A DNA stretch of 64,000 nt from Bradysia coprophila (GCF_014529535.1 NW_023504022.1:3158986-3222985); one strand, 5' to 3'; positions 46,471 to 59,234 are shown, numbered from the stretch's first letter. Notes: generated from the letters alone by a model not told the origin. A program made the numbers and translations.

Positions 46471-48358
46471 AAGAAAAAACTGATTGATTTAAAGTGAATG
46501 AAGACCTCAATCTACAACATTTTAAAGGCTACTTGTTTTAAGGCTAGAATGTGAAATTCGGCACACCCCAAAGACAAGCGTTTGCTAAAACTAAAACTAT
46601 TAGTAAGACGTTTATCAAATATTTTGCGATACGTTAAACAAACGAAGTAACAGATTTAATGATTCTATGGCGATAAGGATGCAATCGCTCATCACGAGTC
46701 ACCAATATGACATTTTGCAGACGACAGACAACCCATACTATCTAGCAACAATGCTCATGCGTTCATAATCTTTCCAGCATTACTCACTGGAGAATTTTGG
46801 CTTTCTTCTCGAGCTAAACCCATTGACTTGGCATAGACATACACTCTTTTTATATTGCCCATTCTACCCACGTTACACATTTTTCTCATTTTCATTGGAA
46901 TTTGCTATTGAGAGAACTGGGAATGTTTTTCCGAATAATCGAAAATTAAGAGTATTTACCTTAAGACAGAGACCTAAGCGGCAGGCAATCAAAAGCATGT
47001 TAACATTTGTTCAACGAGCTTCGCGTTCGGGTGACGAATACTTAAGTATTGAATTGATACAAGGTTAAGGTACATGTGCGCTTCAGATCGCCCGCTGTCA
47101 GCGTTTGGTTGAACTTCTGAGACGATCGACCCATTTAAAAGTTTCATTGGAATTGGAACACAGTCATTAATCTGTTTGAGACGAAATGTTGCTTCTTTAA
47201 TGCATTCAAGCGTACGGTTGCAATGTATTTCGATCGGAGAGACAAAAAATTATTTATTTTTTGTGATTAAATTTAAACTAACGGTTAATTTAAAATTTAT
47301 TCAAAAGACATAATTCATTTCATTGAATTTCACAACAAATTACCAATCTTAATTCGATTGTTACACGGACGGTGCCAGTTAAAATAAAATCGCTTCGTTC
47401 TTTTAATGCATGATAAATAATCGTACATACAACGGTGTGTCCTGTCCTGTCTTCTTGTTATAATCAAGAAATTAACAAAAAAAAGAGAGGAGAGAGAGAG
47501 AGAGAGAGATACACATCACACAGAGGTTGAGGTTGGTCAATACGATTGAGTGTAACGTGTTATCTTCAATTCTTTCATTTGTTTTTTTCTCGGTTCGATT
47601 TTGAACCCGAAATTTGTGTATACCAACCATACATTCACACACATCCGATGTGTAACTGTGCGCCTGACGTTTTATGATCGGTTGTAATCTTAAGGAGTTC
47701 ATTAATCTTTTTCGTTTTGAATAAATAATTTTCTGAGATAAAGATTTCAGTTTGCGATTAAAGTTTATTGAGTCAAACGTTGCTGTTAAAGAGGTTCTCT
47801 TTTTGCTTTGTCGTTCGTTGTCGTTTTTTTTTTAGTGTGATTCAACTAAGATTGGTATAATAGCGCGTTGGATTACGAAATCTTCAATGGTATAATAAGT
47901 CTTTTGTTGATGGCTGTGTGATATGATTCCATTGAAATAATGAAGAAAATGTTGTTTTTTTTTTGTATTGAAATAGAAACAACAAAACATTTTCAATGTC
48001 AATGTAAACAAGGCACAATACTTATTGGAAATGTATGGAACCGAATTGTTGTTTTGTTTTATTTAATCGATAGTGCGTTAGTGCGTAACAACATCAGTAT
48101 TATTACACTGGTTAGGTCTTCTAACTAATCGAAACAGAAGGGGGCCAATGCAAACCATGTTCATTGAATTGGTTGATGTTTTGTTTAATACCTGCGTGTA
48201 CGTATTACGTTTTTTGCTGGCAAAAACTGCATTGCGTGTTTTCGAACTGCTTTGAAACTGATAACGGTACCTGAATGTTCTTGAGACGTTTTTCTGAATT
48301 AAAGATCCATAGAACTTAGTGTGACATATTTTTGGCCGAGTCATTCTTCAAAACTATG
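46471..48358. other. Gap without supported gene
   Basis: A GA microsatellite lies at about 47486-47509. Short open frames are AT-driven. Nothing recognised. Confidence 0.45.
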
Positions 48359-48360
48359 TA

Positions 48361-48479
48361 TTTTACCATTAAGCCATGATGGCTCATTTTTGTGCAAATG
48401 TAAAGAAATGTGGAAGGCAACATGGTCTACGTTTTCGTACATTTGCACAAAAATGAGCCATCATGGCTTTATGGTAAAA
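48361..48479. mobile_element. Mariner-type MITE, TA target site
   Basis: 119 bp, ends TTTTACCATTAAGCCATGAT and its inverse, with arms about 41 bases long. TA lies at 48359-48360 and 48480-48481, as expected for a Tc1/mariner-derived MITE. Confidence 0.8.
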
Positions 48480-48602
48480 TAGCTAATTTGCTAACTAGTT
48501 AGTAAATGAGGTTGTTTTGCGAACCAGTTTTAGATACGAGCGAAGCGACATCTATTTAATGTAATGTCAAAACCACTACAAATTAATTCAATTATAGTTA
48601 TT

Positions 48603-48728
48603 TATGCAACAAGTTGCGAAAAGTGGTTGTTTTCGTCACTAGAAGTGAGTTTATCAAACGAGGCGAAGCCGAGTTTGTTAATCACATCGTGTGACGAAAA
48701 TAACCACTTTTCGCAACGTGTTGCATAC
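48603..48728. repeat. Fold-back with GAGGCGAAGCCGAG centre
   Basis: GTTGCGAAAAGTGGTTGTTT pairs with AATAACCACTTTTCGCAAC. The centre has GAGGCGAAGCCGAG, the same motif as at 3545 and 18735. Confidence 0.8.
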
Positions 48729-49042
48729 AACGTTTTCCGCAACAAGCGCGAAAAGTGAACTTTTGAAATGCAAATTCTACAGACAAATTGTTCCTATCCA
48801 TATATAAACCTCTTGAGTCTCCAAATGATCTTGAGATATATTCGCGTATACTAATTTTAGATAAGCTAAATTTGCACTTAATACGCGTCTTTGCAATGAA
48901 AACACAGCAACAACTCCACAAGAAAATATTTCTGCAACAAAAAACACTTGCAACTTTTTCAATCATTCAATCAATGATCATTTCGTTTAAATAAGTCTTA
49001 GAAGTCGAGTTGCATTATCTGTGTCGTGTTGGTAAAAGAAAA

Positions 49043-49440
49043 ATGAGTGTTTCCAGTGACGAATTTTGTTCCGATATTGAAAACGGTGCTGCGGAAGCTG
49101 CGTCAGCCATTATACCCACGAAAGCGAAAGAATTATACGAGACCGCGTACAAAAAATTTGTTGAATGGTGCGAGAGTAAGAAAACAGACTGTGTGCAAGA
49201 AGGTTTTGCAGTGTTATTTTAATGAGAAAAGCAAAGCCATGAAGCCCTCAACATTGTGGAGCTTGTATTCGAAATTGAAGGCGACGATATTCTTAAATCG
49301 GAATGTGGATATCAGCAAGTACGCGACTCTACATGCATTTTTGAAACGTAAAAACATTGGACATGTTTCAAAGAAGTCGGATATTTTGTGTGCAAAAGAC
49401 TGCGTTTGTCTTATAATTGAATACCTTCAAATGGTCCCAA
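49043..49440 (+). pseudogene. Fragment of a Crypton-like tyrosine recombinase (core-binding domain)
   Basis: From ATG 49043 the frame gives MSVSSDEFCSDIENG, then PTKAKELYETAYKKFVEWCE. One base shift near 49210 continues as CYFNEKSKAMKPSTLWSLYS, KLKATIFLNRNVDISKY, LHAFLKRKNIGHVSKKS. This reads like the SAM-like core-binding region of Crypton-type tyrosine recombinase proteins common in insect genomes (pattern LP-K-K--YE-AY--F--W, Y F-E-S-K-KPSTLWS-YS-LK, DI-KY--L-AFLKRK). The catalytic R-H-R-Y domain is absent, and the end runs into another repeat at 49462. The assignment is from memory of the pattern. Confidence 0.55.
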
Positions 49441-49461
49441 TAATTCAAGTTTATTCACTAA

Positions 49462-49700
49462 ACGTGAACCATGGGAAAGGGAAAAGCAAGAAGCTTTGTT
49501 TGTTCTTGAAGTTTTATCTTTTATTTTAGCTTTTCTTTGATAGGCATTTCAGCTGGGAGGTAATTTTAAGGAATTCCAAACGTCCTGGATAAGGACGCAA
49601 CGATTTGATCTACACAGGATCTTCAGTAAAAAATATAAGGCAAAGGAGCGTTGTGTTTTACTGTCTCGTCTGTGCTTTCCCTAATAAATTAAAGGAAAGG
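49462..49700 (+). repeat. Copy of the dispersed CATGGGA / GATCTACACAGGATC module
   Basis: Contains CCATGGGAAAGGGAAAAGC and GGACGCAACGATTTGATCTA with CACAGGATCTTCAGTAAA. It shares blocks in the same order as the inverse copy at 20510-20865 (and inverted relative to 30862-31325). Confidence 0.65.
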
Positions 49701-49974
49701 AGCTGCTGTTTTGGTCTTTGAATAAATTGGTTGAAAAAGAGTTATTTTATTCGTAGTCTGCGATCGTAACCCTAAATATTCGTAACTTGGCAGTTGCGAA
49801 AATACGAAAATATGCACCTGGGCGTCGATTCTCGTAAATTTAAGAATTCCAGTTGTCACCTTTACGCGTTAAGAATTCTTAAATTCACGGCAATTAAAAA
49901 ACAAGGCGAGCTATGCCTTACATTTTCAAACGATCTTAAGTGATATTGTCTGCTATAAACGGTGGTGAAAATAT

Positions 49975-50345
49975 TTTCTCGCTTCGCTCTGGCCGCAAAG
50001 CACACACTCGTTCAATGTCTTTGTATATAAACAACTACCACAAAATCACTAAAAAATTTTTTTCGAAATAACGTCTAGATTATTGCTCAAATACTTTCCA
50101 TCAACGATCCTAAGCCTCAGGAATTTCAGTCCTCGTCGACTAAATTTTTTTTATGGAAATCCTTGCTTCGCTCTGTTTGTAAAGCTCACACTCGTTGAAA
50201 TTTTCTAGATTCTGAGACTTTTTTAGCAAATAAATCTTCTGAAAATCGGCCCCATTTACTTATGAATAAGGTGTGCATATGCAACTCGTGTGATTACGGC
50301 CCTCGCTTCGCTCTGGCTGCAAAATTCACACTCATTCATTTTTTT
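49975..50345 (+). repeat. Three spaced copies of a TCGCTTCGCTCTGGC-type motif
   Basis: Motifs at about 49980, 50165 and 50303 read CTTCGCTCTGGCCGCAAAG or close variants, each followed by CACACTCGTT and a TTTTCTAGA-type stretch. They are spaced 140-185 bases, an old tandem repeat leading into the array at 50689. Confidence 0.6.
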
Positions 50346-50688
50346 CTAGCATAGACAGCAAGAAATCACACATAAAAGTTTTTTTTGGAATAAATTACAG
50401 ATTATTATTCCAGTATTTTCCATTAACGAACTTAACCCGAGTTATTTCAGTACTTATCGAATAAATTTTTTTTGGGAAGTCGAAAATTACTCCGCATGAT
50501 AAGGAGACTATTATGGGACTCGTAATGTCAAAAGTAAAGGGACCCATAATGTCAAAATAAAGCAAAGTTGACGTTTTCGTGTTAGTGGTGTGTGTGATAT
50601 AATTTTTCAATGAATTTCGGGGCATAATATCTCTAGGTAGTCTACCTCTATGACTATTATATAGACAGATAATCTAGTTATTTTTTTT

Positions 50689-51172
50689 GAAATCCGATGC
50701 GGATTACTTAAGTTATTGTGTTATCAAGCGACGAGAGCAAAACTTTTTGGGAATATCTGTAAGATCACTCGTTCGTTGCAGCCCATCTTCGAACTTAATT
50801 CCCCGTCGAATAAAAAAAAGTTTTTTGGAAATCCGTTAAGAATTACTCATGTTGTCGTGTTATCAAGCGACAAGACAACAATTCTTTTGGGAATTCCTCA
50901 GAGATCACCCGTGCGTTATAGCCCATCTTCGAACTTAACTTCAGGAATTTAATTCCCCGTCGAATAAAAAAAAGTTCTTGGAAATCCGTTGAGGATTGCT
51001 CAAGTTATCGTGTTATCAAGCGACAAGACAAAAATTGTGTTAAGAATATCTCAGAGATCACCCGTCCGTTATAATCCATCTTCGAACTTAACTTCAGGAA
51101 TTTAATTACCCGTCGAATAAAAAAAAAATTGGAAATCCATTGGGAATTAATCGAGTTATCGTGTTATCAAAG
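50689..51172 (+). repeat. Tandem repeat, about 150-bp unit, three and a third copies
   Basis: Units start at GAAATCC: 50689, 50828, 50981 and a partial at 51132. Each has TCGTGTTATCAAGCGAC, AGAGATCACCCGT, CCATCTTCGAACTTAA and CCCGTCGAATAAAAAAAA. No gene between 51173 and 51590. Confidence 0.85.
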
Positions 51173-51590
51173 AATGAACAAAGTGTGACAAACATTTTCT
51201 GTATTTAAGGTTTTTGGTCATACATTCATGCATTTTCAATCATAGTAGTGATCATTGTGTGACAAACATTTTAGGGTGTTTATCATCCGTAAGACCCATG
51301 ACTTTCAGTCAAGGGAACAAGAGAATTTCTTGTAATAACGACCGAACGGAATAAGTAACTTGCTAGGACTGAGTTGCGAATTGCAATTTTTTCAAGGAAA
51401 ATTTATTACTAAACGTGAGTACCACACATACGTGAAGCACGTACTGTAACATCAATAGAATCCGAGCATGAATATTAGATTTTCACACGGACCTGTCAAT
51501 CGGCGCACTGATATGTGTAGCATCCACGACAATAGAGAATTTATAAGTAAGGCACTTATAAGTCACGTGGTCATAAGACATACGTCATGA

Positions 51591-52199
51591 ATCGAGTACT
51601 TATAAAGGTTATAAGTTCATAAGTTTATAGGTCAAAAGTTTATGAGTCGAAAGTTCTGGAGATGGTGACCTGGTTGACCATGTAAAGTAACACATCTGTA
51701 GGTACCAATGTAAAGTTGCTACAAGAATCCCAAAAATCCATAAAGATATTGTATTCACGTGTCTTGAACGAGGAATTTACTTTATCCGCAGAAACCTCAA
51801 AAATCCTGAAGGTCTTGAGGAGCGGTAGAGAAGTAAAATGTTTTCGTTATTCTTCCTGATTTGTCCTCATAAGCCGAGTTCATGCATCACATCTCTGCAA
51901 TATAATGGAAAAATTATGATCCTAAGACGTAGCTTCGTAGAGTGGTTAGCCAAGAAGAATGAGGAAAACATTTTACTTCTCCACCGTTCTCAAAGTCTTC
52001 TCAGCTGAAGAACATCAGAATTTTGATACATTTTACAGGTTTCTGTGGGCTAATTTATGGATTTTTGACATTATTTAATCGACTTTACATTGGTTCCTAA
52101 AGATTTGCTACTTTACATGGTCCGCCAGGTCACCATCTCTAGAACCTTTGACTTATAAACTTTTGACATATAAACTTATAACCTTCACCTAGACTCGAC
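51591..52199. mobile_element. Long fold-back element
   Basis: About 0.6 kb, nearly all in two arms. Left: TCGAGTACTTATAAAGGTTA, TTTATAGGTCAAAAGTTTAT, GGAGATGGTGACCTGG. The right arm reverses these, ending at GACTCGACTT. No coding capacity. Confidence 0.8.
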
Positions 52200-53320
52200 T
52201 TGATATTGCGGACCGTTATAGGGTTTTTGGGATGTTTTTTTTTCGTTTTTCAATATAATTCGTATTCGTTTAATGATTGATTGAGCCTTGTCTCTGGAGC
52301 CGTACACAACGTAAGCTGCTAAAAGCAAGGCAGTTTAGGCGTCAGATCCTTATCAAATTCTTAAAGAAACTAAAACGACCAATTGTATGACCAACAGTGC
52401 TAACAACAAAGAACATCGCAGATTATAATACCATTTAACCATAACATTGTTCGTTGTGATTCAAGGGTAACTCGTACAAACGTCTTTGTTCGGTAACAAT
52501 TTATAAATCCATCACAAGACATTGGATCGTTGAATTCTGAATTCCATTTCCATTTCGAACATTCGAATGAATAAATCTCGATCGTAGCCACACATTACAA
52601 TCAAATATTGTTCGTAAAGGTATCGATAACCAACATTACCATTTCACTGGAAGAGACGTGCGAGCGACTAATTAGCATATTCCCTAAAAGGATTTGCTTT
52701 GTGTGTTTCCATTTAATGAATTTATAGACCGGTTTTGATGTACAAGTACGTACCATGCGAGCTCCATGTTCGAACGAATGTAGAATTTTTTTTGTTTGGT
52801 TTGTTTTTTTTTTGTCTGTTTTGACTGTTTTATGGCATCTAGCTTAATAGATTTTATTGAACATTAATTGTTTTACATTGAAGAAATGTATTATTGGTGC
52901 GCCCACACCGTCTTATTGTTCACTACTTTGTTCGAACGTTTTTTAATTTAAAAATTGTCGAGGAAAAAATTTACTTTTGTCATAAAGCACTTTTGCCAGT
53001 GGAATTTTGCGTTTCTTTTGTTGCCATAATGACTGTTACAACTTAGCGATCGATTTTTGAGAATATTAGATCTGTTCCTTAATTAGCTACATTACGTTGT
53101 GATTCATTGATTGGTTTTCAGGTTAAACTTTTCTGCGTAATGTTAATAGAGTAAGAGAAGAGTACTCCAGGCTCTAACTGGCCATATGAATATCACAATG
53201 TTCAACTAATCGAATGGTCAACCTTGCGAGTCAGCCAAAAAGTTGATCCTAATGCCATTGGTCTTATTTTTTTAAGGAACAAAAGCAGTACATCTATACT
53301 ACGACTTGTTAAACAATACA
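52200..53320. other. Gap without supported gene
   Basis: AT-rich, homopolymer T runs, no recognisable exon or repeat. Confidence 0.45.
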
Positions 53321-54509
53321 AACATAGCTAACGCCGACCCGTACGAAACACCTATTCGTATCAAAAGCCTTTAATGTGAAACTGTTCATTTCTCTTTGAA
53401 AAGCTATTCGCCCTTTAAAATCACTTACATTATCCACTCTTTGCCTTGTTATCATATACAAATAAATTGCCGGAATAAATTGTCAATATAGACAGCCCCG
53501 TACGAAGTCAACTTTCAGAAATTCCCATTTAAACAGCTATATACCGCTATATTTACCTATATTTTCCTATAAATAAACATTCCACAAATGAATTTGCTAT
53601 TATATAGCTCTACATGCCTGTATATTGCTCAATATAGCTATATATAAATATATGAAGAAGTCCACATATGGGATTCCTAAAACCCCACACACATAATCAA
53701 TTACTTCTCTGTTAACAGAAACTCTCTAAGTACCATTTCCCCCAAGATATTTCAATTTTAATAAAATCCAATATGGCCACTGGCAGCCATTTTGTTAGGA
53801 AACCGAAAATAGTACAGACGCTTTACATTCATTAATACCTTTCAAACAAAAAAAAATTCATGAAATTCGGTCAAAATTTACTCGAGATATTGACAAAATA
53901 CTCCACGTTCACTGTACGGCCGAGTAGCCAGATAAGAGCTCACTCCAAGAGACCTAGCTCACGCTCCGGAGAACATAATTTCAAAAACTTTTTTTTCCCT
54001 GATCGGAATTAAAGCGAAAGGAAACGAAATCGGTTCAAATTTGGCCGACCTACAAGCAAAAACTGCTTGCCGTCCTGTAACTGGTTCACACCAAGGGGTC
54101 TAACTCACGAGTCGGTCATCCGATTTCCATAAACTTTTTTTTGTCGATCGGTATTGTAAAAACCTTTCATTCGATGTATCATTTACGAGTATAGCGTTTT
54201 AATGTCCTGAGATAGCTTTGAAAAACCCTAAAGCACTTATTGGGCCCCAGCTCGGGAGGGGTCGATCCAAAATCACCCATCTTCGAACTTAGCCTTTCTT
54301 TTGACATTACCAAACGGGAAAAAAAAGAATTTTCAAAATCGGTTGCGTTTTACTCAAGTTATCGTGCAGACGGACATTTTTTTTTCTCGCTGATTTGGCA
54401 TCTCTGGACAACCACAATAGGTTTCCCCTTACTCAGGGAGTCCAATTCGACGTGTTACAAACGTATGCGTATACCTATAAAACCCCAGTACTTCGTACGG
54501 GTCTAAAAA
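53321..54509 (+). mobile_element. Non-autonomous element with GACCCGTACGAA termini, copy 1
   Basis: About 1.19 kb, shared with 56861-58002. Inverted ends GACCCGTACGAA (53336-53347) and TTCGTACGGGTC (54492-54503). Internal landmarks: a TATA-rich block (CCGCTATATTTACCTATATT), ACTCGAGATATTGACAAAAT, AAGAGACCTAGCTCACG, CATCTTCGAACTTAGCC, and CTCAAGTTATCGTGCAGACG. No coding sequence. Confidence 0.8.
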
Positions 54510-55829
54510 CCTCTTCTCACAGCCATTATATTTAATGTCACATGAAGATCGCTAGTCTTTTTATTGCTTTTTGCATCCAAAATATTCCCGTGATTCGCTT
54601 AATGTCATTGGTCCACTGTATAGATGTCTCCCACCCCACACTGACACCCGAATTGTCTCATTCATAGAGTTTGGTATTTCGAACAGTTTATCGCACAGTT
54701 TTCTGACAGTTTGGCACTGTTTTCCAACAGTTTTCGAACCGTTGAAGCTGCGGACCACAATAGTGTTATAACGAGCAAAAACACTCTATTCATTTCCACA
54801 ATATTAAAATCTTTAAACGGCCCAATGCACAGGGAGTTGTCATTGTCAATCATTTTGTGAGAGACTTAATCCTCAAATTAATCGCCTTCCTTGAATGTTT
54901 AGCATTTAACCATCTCAGAAGAAGTAATTGCTTATAGTCATTTTAAATCTGTTGATATAAAGTGAGTAGCGGCGCAGTTAGTGTACTATTAACACCAATT
55001 ATTTTCATTGAAGTTCGATCAATTAAAGTTGGTCGTTCACACAAACGGCTATTATACCGCTGACTATTATCCGATTTTATTATTCCATTTTTTTGCCATT
55101 TATTGTCACTGGCGACCACATTTTGTGTTCGGCCATAAAATGATGATTTAAAATCAAATTTATGTGCATAACCATACGAACCAAACTACTGAAACGAATC
55201 GAAAAACTCTATCAGATAAAAAAACAGATTGCAATTCCGACAATCACACTCTGATGGCCAGTCTCAGCCGTGTTGCTGAGTGTAACGAGAGAAGAAGAAA
55301 AAAACAAAATAGAAGAAAAAAAATCGTTTTTAATAGCAATAGTAACGCTCAAATAAGTAATTTCAAAGACGTACAGATCCATTATTAAATCCACCACTAA
55401 ATATGGTATGACAACGACAAGAAATCGCTCTTTAAGTTCCTCGAATAACATCATAACAACGACAACGGTTTAGCTTGTTAATAAAAATTATAAATTATTT
55501 GTTGTGTGCTACGAAGTGGCATTGATAATTCTTTTGTTTTCCGAATCGTGACAAGGAACAGGAATAGAAAATCAAAATCAAAATGAAGAATGACAAATGA
55601 AACAGACCGTAATGGGTAATCGTCGTGATTCATCAATATAACAATCATTTTGTGCTACAAAATATCACTTGACACAAATACGCTCACTGTGTACGAATAG
55701 GGGTGACAGACGCTGACGAGACGTTTTCCATAAAACCCGCATTACCCAAATCAAACATTGTAATCCGCCAAGCGTTATTGAATCAATATGGTAAAAAAAA
55801 GGAACAAGGTTAAAGGTCACGCAAAGACA
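54510..55829. other. Gap without supported gene
   Basis: Small open frames occur on both strands with no splice or family support. No repeat recognised. Confidence 0.4.
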
Positions 55830-55839
55830 TTTATTTCAT

Positions 55840-56046
55840 TCAAACCCCATCTACATTCTGTCGAGACAGCTCTTCGATATGACGAAAGTGTAACGCCAAG
55901 TCGAGATATCTGTCCGCGTTCATCGTCTTTCCACATAATATAATTCTGCTCCAGTCGTCGTCATTCATAAAAAGTTTTTCTATGAAAGCACGTGAAAACC
56001 GTTCATCATTTTCCACATTGTACATCGTACATGCATTGTTTTCCAT
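55840..56046 (-). CDS. Short hypothetical ORF with adjacent poly(A) signal
   Basis: 68 codons from ATG (56044-56046) to TGA (55840-55842). The peptide (MENNACTMYNVENDERFSRA, later NDDDWSRIILCGKT and YLDLALHFRHIEELSRQ) is acidic, well mixed and less AT-driven than neighbouring frames. On the same strand AATAAA lies five bases past the stop (55830-55835), so this could be the terminal exon of a gene. Family unknown. No upstream exon was identified, and an ordinary acceptor is not obvious. Confidence 0.3.
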   Translation of the reverse strand: MENNACTMYNVENDERFSRAFIEKLFMNDDDWSRIILCGKTMNADRYLDLALHFRHIEELSRQNVDGV

Positions 56047-56860
56047 CTATTGGGAGCTTTATAAGTATTTTTTAAAAAGAAAACTATAGGTAACGTGATA
56101 CATGGGAGGGTGAGGCGTCTGGCTGTGCAAGTCATTCATCTTATTTCGCAGACTCATTGAATTAATCTTTTGTTCTATATAACTCGCAAAAAAAACGGTT
56201 TTCTTAAACCTTTAAAGAAGAAGAAGGGGAAAACAAAAAAGAAACCGCAGCGCTTGCAGTATTATTTCGGTTGATTAATGTTACGAGGCGACCCAGGGAA
56301 TATGATGGACCATAAAGTTTTTATGGTGTGGGGGGATCGGCAACAAATATTTCATTTGACAAGAAGGTATTGCACCTCAATCGAATATTATACGTTCAGA
56401 ACATAGCTAAACTTTTATGTTTTATCAATATCTTCAAATCTTGTGACACTTAAACAATTTTCTGAGGCTGAAAGGTACGAGACGGTACGTTGTCGCGTCA
56501 GTGAAGGATTTTATTTTGTTCTGTTGATGGAGGTTCGATACAGCATCGCGTTTTTATGTGAAAACTTTTCCAAAAGATCTGAATGAAAGATGGCTCTATA
56601 GAATCGTTAGATTGTCCCGACAATTTTGTAGAAGAACTCTTTTTAGTTGTCCTTTAATCTTTGATATGAAGAGTTGCAAAGATAGGCAGACATGTCAAAC
56701 TGTAAAGAAAATTTGTTGTTGAATTCGAAGTTGAATAATTTCATCAATAAACAGACGATTTATTTGGAAGTGTCTAGGTTTGTAGTGCTTACAAAGACGC
56801 TGCGATATATACCCAAAAAGGAGGAAAGGTCCTTGCATTGTCGTGCTACAACAAAAAAAA

Positions 56861-58002
56861 AACATAGCTAACGCCGACCCGTACGAAACACCTATTCGTG
56901 TCAAAAGCCTTTAAAATCACTTACATTATCCACTCTTTGCCTTGTTATCATATACAAATAAATTGCCGGAGGCAATATAGACAGCCCCGTACGAAGACAA
57001 ATTTCATAAATTCATATTTAAACAGCTATATACCGCTATATTTACCTATATTTTCCTATAAATAAACATTTCACAGAGGAATATGCTATTATATAGCTCT
57101 ATATGCCTGTATATTGCTCAACATAGCTGTATATAGGTATATATAGATGTCCGTATATGGAATCCCTGAAACCCTTCACACTTAACACATTATTTCCATG
57201 TTAACAGAAACTCTCTAAGTACCATTTTTCCCAAGATACATCACTTTTATTAAAATCCAATATGGCCACCGGCAGCCATTTTGTTAGGAGACCGGAAATT
57301 TTACCGACGCTTTACATTCGTTAATACCTTTCAAACAAAAAAATTCATGAAATTCGGTCAAAATTTACTCGAGATATTGACAAAATACTCCACGTTCACT
57401 GTACGGCCGAGTAGCCAGATAAGAGCTCACTCCAAGAGACCTAGCTCACGCTCAGGTGAACCGAATTTCATAAACTTTTTTTCCCCTGATCGGAATTAAA
57501 GCGAAAGGAAACGAAATCGGTTCAAATTTGGCCGACCTACAAGCAAAAACTGCTTGCCGCCCTGTGCCTGTTCCACACCAAGGGGTCTAACTCACGAGTG
57601 GGTCATCCGATTTCCATAAACTTTTTTTTTGTCGATCGGTATTGTAAATACCTTTTACTTGACGTATCACTTACAAGTGTAACGTTTGAATGTCCGGAGA
57701 TATCTTCGAAAAACCGTAAAGCACTTATTGGGCCACAGCTCGGGAGGGGTCGATCCAAAATCACTCATCTTCGAACTTAGCCTGTCTTTTGACATTACTA
57801 AACGGGAAAAAAAAGAATTTTCAAAATCGGATGCGTTTTACTCAAGTTATCGTGCAGACAGACAGACGGACATTTTTTTTCGCGGATTTGGCATCTCTAG
57901 ACAACCACAATAGGTTTCCCCTTACTCAGGGAGTCCAATTCGACGTGTTACAAACGTATGCGTAAACCTATAAGACCCCAGTACTTCGTACGGGTCTAAA
58001 AA
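56861..58002 (+). mobile_element. Non-autonomous element with GACCCGTACGAA termini, copy 2
   Basis: Same element as 53321-54509, with inverted ends at 56876-56887 and 57985-57996. It lacks about 44 bases near the left end that copy 1 has. Both lie in the same orientation 3.5 kb apart. Bases 56047-56860 between hold no supported gene. Confidence 0.8.
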
Positions 58003-59234
58003 TTGTCGTTGAACATTAAAGAGTGGTCTGCCAGGAGTCCAACGTTATTACGGTAGCCAATTGTCGCTAGTGTCCAAGGGGATGATAAGAAATTGAAAAA
58101 ATTTACGTCGGTGAACTTCTAAGGGCTTCTCTGCCACCACAAAACAATTTAAAAACGTAGAACCTATCGGCCCTCATTACTACTTGGTCTCTACTATCCA
58201 GTGATACGAAACATACATCAGTTAGAGACTCGACGGACGAATGTACTTTTAATTAGTTAAAGTGACACACAATACTATAGTAGGTTACATTGGACAGCTA
58301 CACTTGCCGAACAACGGTTAACGAACCAAATTACTCAGAAGCATACGAGTGAGTTTGTCATTATAACGAAATTGTTTCCGATTTAACGGATTATGTAGCA
58401 GCATCCAGTATATTCTGGTTTCTGCCTGCTCCATGCGAAAGTTGAAATGGAAGTTTACCACAAGGTTTACCATGTACGAACTTATAACGAATTTGAAAGA
58501 GTTAATTAAGAGAAATGAACCCTTTGCAATTTTGTAGCCTACATTTAGGCATGAAAATATTCGGTTCTTAATGATTTCTCTGAATCAAAACCTATTTTTG
58601 AAAAAATATTGCAGAGAACGGTAGTACTCTCTCTAAAAATGTATTTTTCTAAACTCAGTGTCGGAATGTGAAAATTTCGTTGTTTTTTTTTGTTGAGAAA
58701 AAGGTTGAACGCAACTCGGTGATAATAGCTATTTTGCTAACCAATTAGTAAATGTGAGCGAAGCGAGCTCGGCAACAAGATTTTATCGACTTTAATGTCA
58801 AAGTCACCACAAAAAAAAAAAACAAATTAAAAAATTAAAATCGAACGGAAACATCAACATGCCATGACACAATCATATACAGTGTTAAAATAGAGAAAAA
58901 TGACCAGTTGCTTTTAACTGGTTTCGATGGGTGATGCGTCAAAATTTGTACGTAAAAGTCCAGTTATCAAGGAACAAACCAGTCAATTTAACTGAGTTCG
59001 ATGGATGTGAACACTCTCTTTTCGCATTATATATACAGTGTTAAAGAGCGTAAAAACAGGGGAAAAACCAGTTAATTTAACTGAGCTCGATTTCTACGCT
59101 CTTTTAACACTTTCTTCAGTGTGAAGAATTCAATACCGACACCGATTGTAATGGCTCTTGCCGGTATCAATACTCAAAATGCTGACTATTGGTATCGTAA
59201 AAGCGGTACGGCACTTGTCGTGGGACAAATGGGT

